DNA from: an uncultured Prevotellaceae bacterium
GTDB lineage: Bacteria > Bacteroidota > Bacteroidia > Bacteroidales > Bacteroidaceae
NCBI GenBank assembly: GCA_946404865.1
Contig: CAMJFC010000006.1
Span: 20,984 to 84,983, forward strand
Length of the DNA stretch: 64,000 nt
Direction of reading: 5' to 3'
Positions 8,270 to 16,817 of the stretch are shown piece by piece. Positions within the stretch are counted from its first letter, which is position 1. Every line of letters begins with the position of its first letter. The notes below the pieces were generated by a model. That model worked only from the letters and a program-made list of their open reading frames with translations. It searched no databases and was not told the origin of the DNA. The translations under genes were made by a program, and so were the position numbers.

Positions 8270-9247
8270 ATGTCTAACGTACGCATCATCACCAAGAGCA
8301 CTGAGCTTCCTGAGATGGACTGCAGGGATTATTTCCACAGCACGGATTTGTTCAAAATCCTTGAACAGACGCCCGGCTGCAGTCCTTATATGGTGGTGGT
8401 GACCGATGAACAAGACCGCATCGTCGCACATCTGTTAGCCATGATCAACCGTCGCGGTTCGTGGATTCCACCTTATTTATATTCGGCAGGGCGCGTTTAT
8501 GGTGAAGGTCAATATGAGACAGAAGACGCCTCGGAGATTGCCCGTTTGTTTGAACTGATGTTGGAAGCCATCACGAAGAAATTCCGCCGCCGTCTGTGCC
8601 TGTATTTCGAGTTCAGTAACATCAGTAAGAAGATGTTCGGTTACAAGTCATTTCGGAAGTTTTCCTATTTCCCCGTGCGCTGGATGCAGATACACAACTC
8701 CCTTCACGACAAGTCGCCTTCAGAGCGTTTGCCCGAGAAGTTGCGCAACCGAATCGCCAATACATACGAATCAGGTGTAACGACCGGGGAGGCAGAGAGC
8801 AAAGAAGATGTCTCCGAGTTTTACAAGATGCTGAAAAACTTCTACCGTTTCAAATTTCAGCGTTTCATCCCTAAGAAATCCTTTTTTGAATCATTCAACG
8901 AAGACGGTCGTCATAAGATATTCATCACCCGCTATAAGAAATGGGTGATAGGCGGTTGCGCCGTGGTCTATACGAAAGGTAATGCCTATCTCTGGTATCT
9001 GGCCTCGAAGCGTAAATCCTTCCCCATGCAACACCCCAATCTGATGACGGTGTGGCATGCCATGGACTATTCCTACAACCACGGTTACCACCACATCTAT
9101 TTTATGAATGTTGGACTACCCTTCCGTAAGAATCCCCAACGAGAGTTCATCCTCCGTTTCCAGGGCAAGCCCGCGAGTACCTACCGCTGGTTCCGCTGCT
9201 CGTTTAAGTGGTTGAACAAAGTCTTGAACTGGATTTATCGCGAGTAA
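8270..9247 (+). CDS. GNAT/FemAB-like acyltransferase-fold protein
   Basis: I place the start at ATG 8270 and not at the in-frame GTG 8249, because 8242-8249 is a good -7 box (TATTTTTG) that would otherwise lie in the coding region. The 325-residue protein has no signal peptide. It has two halves resembling tandem GNAT folds as in FemAB-type aminoacyltransferases: an N-terminal half with VVVTDEQDRIVAHLLAMINR and a C-terminal half with WVIGGCAVVYTKGNAYLWYL and HHIYFMNVGLPF. Similar proteins are common in Bacteroidetes near lipid and envelope genes, but no substrate is known. It lies about 100 bases upstream of a TonB-dependent receptor on the same strand. Confidence 0.75.
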   Translation: MSNVRIITKSTELPEMDCRDYFHSTDLFKILEQTPGCSPYMVVVTDEQDRIVAHLLAMINRRGSWIPPYLYSAGRVYGEGQYETEDASEIARLFELMLEAITKKFRRRLCLYFEFSNISKKMFGYKSFRKFSYFPVRWMQIHNSLHDKSPSERLPEKLRNRIANTYESGVTTGEAESKEDVSEFYKMLKNFYRFKFQRFIPKKSFFESFNEDGRHKIFITRYKKWVIGGCAVVYTKGNAYLWYLASKRKSFPMQHPNLMTVWHAMDYSYNHGYHHIYFMNVGLPFRKNPQREFILRFQGKPASTYRWFRCSFKWLNKVLNWIYRE

Positions 9248-9349
9248 AACCCGTTTTACCGAGATACGATGTGACCAAAAAGGCAAGCACAAGCGAAACT
9301 TGAAATCCCTCCGATACAATAAAGGTAGAGAAAATCCGTTATTTTTCTG

Positions 9350-11752
9350 ATGAAAATAAGAGTTTTTCTATTCTTCCTGCTTCTTTCGACGTTGTCCGCC
9401 CTCAAAGTACAGGCTCAATCATTCACCCTGCATGGCAAGGTGATGGACCAGAACATGAGCCCCATTGAATTGGTGACCGTAGCAGCCACCAGTCAAGGCA
9501 AGGTGACCTTCACCGATTTAAAAGGTGAATTTTCAATGACGTTGCAATCAGCAGACAGTGTGCCCATTCGTTTTTCGATGATTGGGTATAAGACGAAATA
9601 CCGTCTTCTTCACCGCCCCAAAGGCAAGCAGACGCTTCAGATACAGTTGTATGAGTCGGAAGAAGAGATGGCAGAGGTGACCGTCATGGGAGAGCGCCGT
9701 CAGACCGGTCAGAATCAGGAATTGAAGATAGAAGACGCCAAGACCGCCCCCTCGGCCTCGGGCAATGCCATAGAATCGCTCATTCAATCGCAAGCCGGCG
9801 TGAGCAGTCATGATGAGATGTCCTCACAATACAACGTGCGTGGAGGCAGTTTCGACGAGAACAGTGCTTACATCAACCAAGTAGAGGTGTTCCGTCCTTT
9901 CTTGGTTCGGAGCGGTCAGCAAGAAGGTCTCTCCATCATCAACCCCGACATGGTGGACCGCATCAGTTTTTCTACCGGCGGTTTTGAAGCAAAGTACGGC
10001 GACAAGATGTCATCGGCCTTGGACATCACCTATAAGCGTTTAGAGCCCCAAGGAACGAAAAAGACGGTTGCAGAGGGTAGTCTGACAGCCAGTCTCTTGG
10101 GTGGTGGTGCCTATATTGGTTTTGGCACCAAAAAGTTATCGTGGTTGAACAGCATCCGTTACAAGACCAACCGCTACTTGTTAGGCTCTTTGGAAACAAA
10201 AGGCGAGTATAACCCCAACTTTTTGGATTTTCAGACTTATCTGAGTTACCGCCCGAACAAGCGTTGGACCATTGACTTCATCGGCAACATCAGTGAGAAC
10301 CATTACAATTTCACGCCCGAAGACCGAGAGACCAAATTTGGCACGATGGAGAACGTCAAGTCGTTCCGCGTATATTTTGACGGACACGAAAAAGATATTT
10401 TCCGCACCTTTTTCGGCACCCTCAACATCACCCGCCATCTGACCGACAACACCTCCGTGTCGCTCATCGGTTCCGCCTTCTACACCAAGGAGCAGGAGCG
10501 CTACGACATACAAGGCCAATATTGGTTGACTCAGACAGAGACGAGCGAGAATTTAGGTGTCGGCAGTTACATGGAACATACACGTAACTATTTAGAAGCC
10601 AACGTGGAGAACATCAAACTCATCCTGAACCACAAGGCTGGGCGCCACCAGATCAGTGCCGGTCTGTCGTATAAGATAGAGCATATCAAGGAAAACAGCC
10701 GCGAGTATGAGATGCGCGACTCCGCAGGATATACCGTGCCCCACACTGGCAGGGACCTGAATATGATATACACCTTGAGTGCGCGTAATGAGCTGAAGGC
10801 CAACCGATTTGAAGCCTATATCCAAGACACCTATAAGTTTTCGAGTCCTGGAGAGCATGCGTTTTTCACATTGAATTACGGCATTCGTTTTTCGCATTGG
10901 AATTACAACAAAGAAAGTATCGTAAGTCCGCGAGCCTCGTTGAGCATTGTGCCCGCCTTCAACAACGACATCACCTTCCGTCTGGCCGCAGGTTTGTATT
11001 ATCAGGCCCCATTCTACAAGGAGTTGCGTGACACCAGTACCGTGAACGGTATCACCTATGCCACGCTCAACTCTCAGATTAAGAGTCAGCGTTCCATCCA
11101 CATCATCGGTGCATTCGACTATCGTTTCAAGATGGCCTCACGGTCGTTCAAGTTCTCCGCCGAAGCCTATTATAAGATTCTTTCCAACCTTGTGCCCTAC
11201 AGTGTCAACAACGTGAAGGTCGTGTATTACGGTCAGAATGAGGCATCAGGTCATGCCATGGGCCTCGACTTAAAACTCTATGGCGAGTTTGTTCCCGGCA
11301 CCGATTCCTGGTTGAGTTTGTCGCTGATGAACACCCGCATGAAACTGAACGGGGTGAGCATCCCGCTGCCCACCGACCAACGTTATGGCATCAATTTATT
11401 TTTCACCGACTATTTCCCCGGTACGACCCGATGGAAGATGTCGCTCAAACTTGTATATGCCGACGGTCTCCCCTTCTCCACCCCACACAGAGGGCTTGAG
11501 AACAATTCATTCCGTGCCCCCGCTTATAAGCGTGCCGACATCGGCATGAGTTTCCGTGCTTTAGACAACGAGAAGCGTGAAAAGCACCTGTGGCTGAAGA
11601 ACATTTGGATTGGTGTTGACTGCCTAAACCTGTTCGGCATTAACAATGTCAACAGCTATTATTGGATTACGGATGTGAGCAATCAGCAGTATGCGGTGCC
11701 CAACTATCTGACGGGCAGACAGATTAACGCCCGTGTCCAGTTAGAGTTTTAG
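9350..11752 (+). CDS. TonB-dependent outer-membrane receptor with carboxypeptidase-like N-terminal domain
   Basis: This 800-residue protein has a signal peptide (1-22, ending VQAQ) and a CarboxypepD_reg-like beta-sandwich (about 27-108; HGKVMDQNMSPIELVTVAA, FTDLKGEFSMTL). The plug domain spans about 125-235 (SQYNVRGGSFDENSAYINQ, ISFSTGGFEAKYGDKMSS), then a 22-strand-type barrel rich in aromatic girdles. It ends in VQLEF, with the terminal Phe usual for outer-membrane barrels. It is shorter than SusC proteins and has no SusD partner, so it more likely takes up a small ligand (metal chelate, cofactor or peptide) than a glycan; the ligand cannot be read from sequence. Confidence 0.9.
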   Translation: MKIRVFLFFLLLSTLSALKVQAQSFTLHGKVMDQNMSPIELVTVAATSQGKVTFTDLKGEFSMTLQSADSVPIRFSMIGYKTKYRLLHRPKGKQTLQIQLYESEEEMAEVTVMGERRQTGQNQELKIEDAKTAPSASGNAIESLIQSQAGVSSHDEMSSQYNVRGGSFDENSAYINQVEVFRPFLVRSGQQEGLSIINPDMVDRISFSTGGFEAKYGDKMSSALDITYKRLEPQGTKKTVAEGSLTASLLGGGAYIGFGTKKLSWLNSIRYKTNRYLLGSLETKGEYNPNFLDFQTYLSYRPNKRWTIDFIGNISENHYNFTPEDRETKFGTMENVKSFRVYFDGHEKDIFRTFFGTLNITRHLTDNTSVSLIGSAFYTKEQERYDIQGQYWLTQTETSENLGVGSYMEHTRNYLEANVENIKLILNHKAGRHQISAGLSYKIEHIKENSREYEMRDSAGYTVPHTGRDLNMIYTLSARNELKANRFEAYIQDTYKFSSPGEHAFFTLNYGIRFSHWNYNKESIVSPRASLSIVPAFNNDITFRLAAGLYYQAPFYKELRDTSTVNGITYATLNSQIKSQRSIHIIGAFDYRFKMASRSFKFSAEAYYKILSNLVPYSVNNVKVVYYGQNEASGHAMGLDLKLYGEFVPGTDSWLSLSLMNTRMKLNGVSIPLPTDQRYGINLFFTDYFPGTTRWKMSLKLVYADGLPFSTPHRGLENNSFRAPAYKRADIGMSFRALDNEKREKHLWLKNIWIGVDCLNLFGINNVNSYYWITDVSNQQYAVPNYLTGRQINARVQLEF

Positions 11753-11805
11753 AAAAAATAACAATTATTTTTCATGAAAAAGCCATATATATCAATATAA
11801 ATCAG

Positions 11806-11813
11806 TAACTTTG
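11806..11813 (+). promoter_or_regulatory. -7 promoter element for the methylmalonyl-CoA genes
   Basis: TAACTTTG, a full match to the Bacteroidetes -7 consensus, followed by CACC and the start codon 33 bases on (11846). The -33 box is not recognisable. It probably drives mce, mmdA, the small OadG-like gene and the biotin carrier as one transcript. Confidence 0.5.
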
Positions 11814-11845
11814 CACCTTGTTAATCAATAGTTAATTATAACATT

Positions 11846-12250
11846 ATGAAAATTTCACACATTGAGCATTTAGGTATTGCAGTGCAGAGCATAGAAGAAG
11901 CCCTGCCCTATTTCAAGGAAGTCTTAGGTTTGGAATGCTACGCCGTAGAGGTAGTAGAGGACCAGAAAGTGAAAACCGCTTTTCTGAAATGCGGTGAGGT
12001 GAAGTTAGAGCTTCTTGAGCCGACATCACCCGAGAGCACCATTCAGAAATGGCTCGACAAAGGCAACAAGGGTGTTCATCACGTAGCGTTCTGCATTGAA
12101 GACGGTGTAGCCAATGCGCTGGCCGAATGCGACGGCAAGGGCATTCGTCTGATTGACAAAGCTCCTCGCAAGGGTGCTGAGAATCTGAATATCGCCTTTT
12201 TACATCCGAAATCGACCTGCGGCATTCTTACAGAGCTTTGCGAGCACTAA
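11846..12250 (+). CDS. mce: Methylmalonyl-CoA epimerase
   Basis: This 134-residue single VOC (glyoxalase-fold) protein interconverts (R)- and (S)-methylmalonyl-CoA, linking methylmalonyl-CoA mutase to decarboxylation in succinate-to-propionate fermentation. Candidate metal ligands are His8 (IEHLGIAV), a His in GVHHVAFCIED and Glu131 (GILTELCE), and the family pattern VKTAFLKCGEVKLELLEP is present. Length is normal. It is the first gene of a four-gene plus-strand operon, with mmdA 34 bases downstream. Confidence 0.95.
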   Translation: MKISHIEHLGIAVQSIEEALPYFKEVLGLECYAVEVVEDQKVKTAFLKCGEVKLELLEPTSPESTIQKWLDKGNKGVHHVAFCIEDGVANALAECDGKGIRLIDKAPRKGAENLNIAFLHPKSTCGILTELCEH

Positions 12251-12284
12251 CATTTGGATATTATCATCACATTTTTAAGAAATA

Positions 12285-13850
12285 ATGAGCAAACAATTAG
12301 AAAAGATCAAGGAGCTGATAGCGAAACGTGAAAAAGCTCGTCTGGGTGGTGGCGAAAAGGCCATCGAGAAACAACATGCCCGCGGCAAATATACCGCCCG
12401 TGAACGTATTGACATGCTTCTTGATGAAGGCAGTTTTGAAGAATTTGACATGTTCAAGCTCCACCGTTGCACCAACTTCGGCATGGAGAAGAAACAATAT
12501 CTGGGCGACGGTGTCGTAGCCGGTTCCGGAACCATTGACGGTCGTCTGGTTTATATCTTCGCTCAGGACTTCACCGTCAACGGCGGTTCGCTGTCAGAGA
12601 CGATGGCAGAGAAGATCTGCAAGGTGATGGACATGGGTATGAAGATGGGAGCTCCCGTCATCGGCATCAATGACTCGGGTGGTGCCCGTATTCAGGAAGG
12701 CATCAACGCCCTTGGCGGTTATGCAGAGATTTTTGAGCGCAACATCTTGGCATCAGGTGTGATACCTCAGATTTCAGGTATCTTCGGTCCTTGTGCCGGT
12801 GGTGCAGTGTATTCTCCCGCTTTGACCGACTTCACCCTGATGATGGAGAACACCTCATACATGTTCCTTACAGGTCCGAAAGTGGTCAAGACCGTTACCG
12901 GCGAGGACATCGACCAGGAGCACTTAGGTGGTGCCAGCGTGCACTCCACGAAGAGTGGTGTGACCCATTTCACCGCCGCCACCGAAGAAGAGGCTTTGGA
13001 GATGATTAAGACCTTGCTGAGTTACATTCCCTCGAACAACATGGAAGAGGCACCCCGCAAGGAATGCACCGACCCCATCGACCGTATGGACGACTCGCTG
13101 AACGAGATACTTCCCGACGACCCCAACAAGGCATACGACATGTACAAGGTGATTTCAGCCATCACCGACAACGGCGAGTTCTTTGAGGTTCAGCCTAAGT
13201 TCGCCAAGAACATCATCGTTGGTTTTGCCCGTTTCAACGGTCAGAGCGTAGGTATCGTTGCTAACCAGCCGTCATGCTATGCCGGTGTGCTCGATGTAAA
13301 TGCCAGCCGCAAGGGCGCTCGTTTCGTCCGTTTCTGCGATGCTTTCAACATTCCTATCGTGAGCTTGGTGGATGTGCCCGGATTCCTCCCCGGAACAGGT
13401 CAGGAATACAATGCTGTGATTCTGCACGGCGCCCAGTTGCTGTACGCTTACGGCGAGGCTACTGTGCCCAAGGTGACCATTACTCTGCGCAAGAGCTATG
13501 GCGGCAGTCACATTGTGATGGGTTGCAAGCAGTTGCACACCGACTTGAACTATGCATGGCCCAACGCCGAGATTGCTGTGATGGGCGCTTCAGGTGCCGT
13601 AGCCGTTCTTTACGCGAAAGAGGCTAAAGCAAAGAAAGAAGCAGGCGAAGACGCCAAAGCATACATTGCAGAGAAAGAGGAAGAATACAGCGACCTCTTT
13701 GCCAACCCCTATCAGGCAGCGAAGTATGGCTATATTGACGATGTGATTGAGCCGCGCAACACCCGTTTCCGCATTTGTCGCGCTCTGGCCCAGTTGCAGA
13801 CTAAGCGTGATTCCCTGCCCGCCAAGAAGCACGGAAATATCCCCATGTAA
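12285..13850 (+). CDS. mmdA: Methylmalonyl-CoA decarboxylase alpha subunit (carboxyltransferase)
   Basis: This 521-residue cytoplasmic acyl-CoA carboxyltransferase has two crotonase-like halves. It transfers the carboxyl of methylmalonyl-CoA to biotin on the carrier subunit (or the reverse, in propionyl-CoA carboxylases). Visible family marks are the N-terminal biotin-domain contacts (HARGKYTARERIDMLLDEG), the oxyanion-hole glycines (GGARIQEG; FGPCAGGAVYSPAL) and, in the second half, VDVPGFLPGTGQEY and KSYGGSHIVMG. Neighbouring mce and biotin carrier genes fit methylmalonyl-CoA decarboxylase. The partner membrane subunit (MmdB) is not in the operon, so a soluble carboxylase role with a biotin carboxylase encoded elsewhere cannot be excluded. 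Confidence 0.93.
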   Translation: MSKQLEKIKELIAKREKARLGGGEKAIEKQHARGKYTARERIDMLLDEGSFEEFDMFKLHRCTNFGMEKKQYLGDGVVAGSGTIDGRLVYIFAQDFTVNGGSLSETMAEKICKVMDMGMKMGAPVIGINDSGGARIQEGINALGGYAEIFERNILASGVIPQISGIFGPCAGGAVYSPALTDFTLMMENTSYMFLTGPKVVKTVTGEDIDQEHLGGASVHSTKSGVTHFTAATEEEALEMIKTLLSYIPSNNMEEAPRKECTDPIDRMDDSLNEILPDDPNKAYDMYKVISAITDNGEFFEVQPKFAKNIIVGFARFNGQSVGIVANQPSCYAGVLDVNASRKGARFVRFCDAFNIPIVSLVDVPGFLPGTGQEYNAVILHGAQLLYAYGEATVPKVTITLRKSYGGSHIVMGCKQLHTDLNYAWPNAEIAVMGASGAVAVLYAKEAKAKKEAGEDAKAYIAEKEEEYSDLFANPYQAAKYGYIDDVIEPRNTRFRICRALAQLQTKRDSLPAKKHGNIPM

Positions 13851-13862
13851 TCCCTCACGACG

Positions 13863-14018
13863 ATGGCAAAAACGAATGAAGTGTATGCAGCCATAGCCAT
13901 GGCCCTGCACGAATATCAAGGCAACAATGTACACGACAAGGAAGCCGGTATCATCACGATTCGCCAGCATCATACAGAATGGAACGGTCATTCTTTGATG
14001 ATGACCTTACATCCTTAG
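13863..14018 (+). CDS. Minimal OadG-like (decarboxylase delta-type) small protein
   Basis: A 51-residue ORF starts 12 bases after the mmdA stop and ends 24 bases before the biotin carrier gene. Its sequence (YAAIAMALHEYQGNNVHDKE, then AGIITIRQ) matches the C-terminal segment that OadG-like decarboxylase subunits of Bacteroidetes carry in this position. What is absent is the N-terminal transmembrane helix and linker of OadG, which normally anchors the complex. Tight spacing, codon use like its neighbours and the conserved motif make it a real gene. The function is probably structural, bridging alpha and biotin subunits; that is inference. Confidence 0.8.
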   Translation: MAKTNEVYAAIAMALHEYQGNNVHDKEAGIITIRQHHTEWNGHSLMMTLHP

Positions 14019-14042
14019 TCTCAATCCTAAAAAACATCAATC

Positions 14043-14474
14043 ATGAAAGAATATAAATATACGATCAATGGCACGAAATATGAAGTAGCCATTGGCGATA
14101 TTGTAGATAACATAGCCACGGTGTGTGTCAACGGCGAGGAATACCGGGTGGAAATGGAACCAGAAGCCGAGCCCGAGAAGAAGAAGGTCGTGGTACGTCC
14201 TGTGGCTCAGCAAGCAGCAGCCCCGTCAGACGCTCCCGCCTCAGCCGGTCCTGTGAACACCAACAACGCCATGAAGGCTCCGCTTCCCGGAGTCGTTACC
14301 GACATCAAGGTAGCCGTAGGCGATGAGGTGAAAGCCGGTGATGTGGTTGTGGTGTTGGAAGCCATGAAGATGGCCAACAACCTTGAGGCCGAGAAGTCGG
14401 GCAAAGTGACCGCCGTCTTGGTACAAGTTGGAGCCAGCGTGATGGAAGACACCCCACTGGTTGTAATCGAGTAA
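14043..14474 (+). CDS. mmdC: Biotin carboxyl carrier subunit of methylmalonyl-CoA decarboxylase
   Basis: This 143-residue protein has an N-terminal segment (1-50), an Ala/Pro-rich flexible linker (about 54-75) and a C-terminal biotinyl domain (76-143). The biotinylation motif is EAMKM with Lys109, framed by MKAPLPGVV and VGASVMEDTPLVVIE. It carries carboxybiotin between the MmdA active site and the decarboxylating partner. It is the last gene of the operon, which stops at a strong hairpin 18 bases downstream; no mmdB follows. The symbol is by role; accB-like naming is equally possible. Confidence 0.92.
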   Translation: MKEYKYTINGTKYEVAIGDIVDNIATVCVNGEEYRVEMEPEAEPEKKKVVVRPVAQQAAAPSDAPASAGPVNTNNAMKAPLPGVVTDIKVAVGDEVKAGDVVVVLEAMKMANNLEAEKSGKVTAVLVQVGASVMEDTPLVVIE

Positions 14475-14491
14475 TATCGCACAACATGCAT

Positions 14492-14532
14492 AAAAAAGAG
14501 ATGCTGCAGTTCGGCTGCAGCATCTCTTTTTT
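14492..14532. terminator. Bidirectional Rho-independent terminator
   Basis: An 18-base arm (14492-14509), a TTCGG loop and the perfect complementary arm (14515-14532). The ends are A6 and T6, so both strands give a stem followed by a U run. It separates the convergent biotin-carrier and panD genes. Confidence 0.95.
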
Positions 14533-14552
14533 ATGGTTTTATGGTTTCGCCA

Positions 14553-14900
14553 TTATTTCTCGATGCGGTTGTTTTTCGGGAAGACCACCGTAGGCTTGTA
14601 ATTCCTTGCCTCTTCGAAATCCATCAAAGCATAAGAAATGATAATGATGGTATCGCCCACCTCGCATTTTCTCGCAGCAGCGCCATTGAGGCAGATACAT
14701 CCAGAGCCGCGTTCCCCTTTAATAATATAGGTTTCCAACCGCTCTCCGTTATTATTGTTGACGATTTCCACTTTCTCGCCCGCTATCATATTGGCGGCAT
14801 CCATCAAATCCTCGTCAATGGTGATGCTACCCATATATTTCAAGTTGGCCTCGGTGACTTCGACACAATGCAACTTCGATTTTAAGACTTCTATCATCAT
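14553..14900 (-). CDS. panD: Aspartate 1-decarboxylase (pyruvoyl enzyme)
   Basis: This 115-residue proenzyme makes beta-alanine from aspartate for pantothenate. The self-cleavage site is Gly24-Ser25 ([11 protein letters not shown]), giving a pyruvoyl group on Ser25 after cleavage; starting at the first ATG places it exactly where the E. coli enzyme has it. [15 protein letters not shown], the [11 protein letters not shown] region and Tyr in IIISYALMD are family positions. It lies 49 bases downstream of panC on the same strand, so the two pantothenate genes form an operon. Confidence 0.95.
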   Translation of the reverse strand: MMIEVLKSKLHCVEVTEANLKYMGSITIDEDLMDAANMIAGEKVEIVNNNNGERLETYIIKGERGSGCICLNGAAARKCEVGDTIIIISYALMDFEEARNYKPTVVFPKNNRIEK

Positions 14901-14949
14901 AGCTTTAAATGTATTCTAAATATCCTGTTAATATCATCGGGTGAAACCC

Positions 14950-15807
14950 TTAATTCTCTTTATACTTAATATGGTCAATCAATCTGATCGGAGTCTTACC
15001 GCAATAGACCGTGATGCATCCGACCACATAGTCAGAATCTTCCCAAGCGGCGACATCTTGTAGAGAATTGCCATCCACGATAGCAAAGTATTCCACTTCC
15101 AGTCCGTCAACTTGATTGATTTGACTGACCACCCAATCGTGCGTCTGTTGCACCGTATGGTCTTCCGCATATTTCACGCTCTCTTTCAAAGCCTTATAGA
15201 TGGCAGGAGCGATTGCCCTCTCATCCGGAGCGAGCAATGTGTTTCTGCTGCTTTTAGCGAGTCCGTCGTCTTCTCTGACAATGGGGCACTCAACGATATT
15301 CACTTGCAACTCCAGCGCTCTGACCATACATTTCACGACAGCAATCTGCTGCCAGTCTTTCTCGCCGAAATATGCCCTTTTGGGTCTGACAATATAAAAC
15401 AGTCTGCTGACCACCTGACACACGCCATTGAAGTGCCCCGGACGGTGCGCACCCTCCATGACTGTGGAAACGGGAGGATATTCAAATTGACGAGTGTCGG
15501 GTTGCGGATACATCTCCTCTACCGAAGGAGCGAAGACATAGTCAGCCCCCACCTTTTCAAGCAGTTGGCAATCAGCCTCAAGTGTTCTGGGATAATTTTT
15601 TAAATCGTTTTTGTCGTTAAACTGAGTAGGATTGACAAAAACCGACACAACTGTGATGTCGTTTTGTTCCACTGATTTTCTCACCAATGAGGCATGTCCC
15701 TCGTGCAAGGCACCCATAGTAGGCACGAGTCCCACTGTTTTGCCTTTCTTTCTGTCGTCGAACAACTGGTTTTGCAGCTCAACAATTGTATAGAAAACTT
15801 TCATCAT
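14950..15807 (-). CDS. panC: Pantothenate synthetase
   Basis: This 285-residue cytoplasmic enzyme condenses pantoate with beta-alanine using ATP. Nucleotidylyltransferase motifs are visible: [11 protein letters not shown] (28-38, the HxGH-type site), [19 protein letters not shown] (the KMSKS-like loop) and RPGHFNGV for pantoate binding. Full length. The first two codons are both ATG (15807 and 15804), so the exact start is open by one residue. It is transcribed with panD and faces away from the glycogen-synthase-like gene. Confidence 0.96.
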   Translation of the reverse strand: MMKVFYTIVELQNQLFDDRKKGKTVGLVPTMGALHEGHASLVRKSVEQNDITVVSVFVNPTQFNDKNDLKNYPRTLEADCQLLEKVGADYVFAPSVEEMYPQPDTRQFEYPPVSTVMEGAHRPGHFNGVCQVVSRLFYIVRPKRAYFGEKDWQQIAVVKCMVRALELQVNIVECPIVREDDGLAKSSRNTLLAPDERAIAPAIYKALKESVKYAEDHTVQQTHDWVVSQINQVDGLEVEYFAIVDGNSLQDVAAWEDSDYVVGCITVYCGKTPIRLIDHIKYKEN

Positions 15808-15936
15808 CTATTATTTTGCGTGCAAAATAACAACATTTTTCTTAAATAAGAAAGAATTATGCTAAAAATATCGGCCAAAAAGGGGTTAAAACTCTAAAAT
15901 AAGCAAAAATAACATACAAAATTGAATAATTTTTCG

Positions 15937-15944
15937 TAACTTTG
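15937..15944 (+). promoter_or_regulatory. -7 element of the glycogen-synthase-like gene
   Basis: TAACTTTG, a full match to the -7 consensus, followed by CACC, 60 bases before the ATG at 16004. No clear TTTG at -33. It probably drives the GT5-like gene, the DUF4270 lipoprotein and the 45-residue protein. Confidence 0.5.
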
Positions 15945-16003
15945 CACCAAATAAGCACGATGTGGCTTGACGTGCCTGCCATAATAACCATAAAACGATT
16001 ATC

Positions 16004-16810
16004 ATGCCGAAAAAAATATTATTCATCAATCAGGAGATCTCTCCTTATGTATCCGAGAGCGCGATGTCAGTCATGGGCAACAAACTGCCTCAGATGATGC
16101 AAGAACAAGGTTATGAGATACGTACATTCATGCCCAAATGGGGTAGCATCAATGAGCGTCGCGGTCAGCTTCATGAGGTACAACGCCTGACAGGCATGAA
16201 TCTGATTATAGATGACACCGACCATCCGTTGGTCATCAAGGTCGCATCTATTCCCGTCTCCCGTCTATCGGTATATTTCATTGACAATGATGATTATTTT
16301 TATTCGATGGAAGCCGACAAGCTTGGTGACGAAGAATCAGAGAACGGTGAGCGTGCCATTTTCTTTGCCCGTGCCGTGCTTCAAACGGTGATGAAGATGC
16401 GTTGGGTGCCCGATGTGATTCATTGTCAGGGTTGGATGAGCGCTTTTGTGCCCATGTACATCAAGACCGCCTATCACGATGAGCCATCGTTCACCAACAC
16501 CAAGGTCATCACATCGCTGTTTGATAAAGATTTATCATATCATTTAGGCGCCAATTTCAAGCGTTGTATGGAATTCCGCGATGTGACAGAAGACTTGTTG
16601 CAGGGTTATCGTGAAGACTTCGACTTTATGGAGTTAGGTAAATTAGCGATAGACTACAGCGACGGTATCATCGAAGCATCGCCCGAAGTGAACAGCGACT
16701 TGCTTTCTTATGCCAAGGCGCGCAATATCCCATTCTTGGATTATCCTGGCAGTGAGAATTATCAAGACGCCTATTTAAAATTTTATCAACAATATCTTGG
16801 TCAAGAATAA
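16004..16810 (+). CDS. Glycogen/starch-synthase N-terminal-domain protein (truncated GT5)
   Basis: This 268-residue protein matches only the N-terminal Rossmann half of GT5 glycogen synthases: KILFINQEISPYVSESAM replaces the usual KxGGL ADP-glucose site, and VPDVIHCQGWMSAFVP is the conserved DIVHxHDW region. The C-terminal donor-binding half is absent, and an intact stop is followed by the next gene. Such half-length proteins recur in Bacteroidetes next to panC and DUF4270, so this is not a local truncation. With the KxGG motif missing, catalysis of glycogen synthesis is doubtful. The true role is unknown. Confidence 0.8.
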   Translation: MPKKILFINQEISPYVSESAMSVMGNKLPQMMQEQGYEIRTFMPKWGSINERRGQLHEVQRLTGMNLIIDDTDHPLVIKVASIPVSRLSVYFIDNDDYFYSMEADKLGDEESENGERAIFFARAVLQTVMKMRWVPDVIHCQGWMSAFVPMYIKTAYHDEPSFTNTKVITSLFDKDLSYHLGANFKRCMEFRDVTEDLLQGYREDFDFMELGKLAIDYSDGIIEASPEVNSDLLSYAKARNIPFLDYPGSENYQDAYLKFYQQYLGQE

Positions 16811-16817
16811 TTATTTC

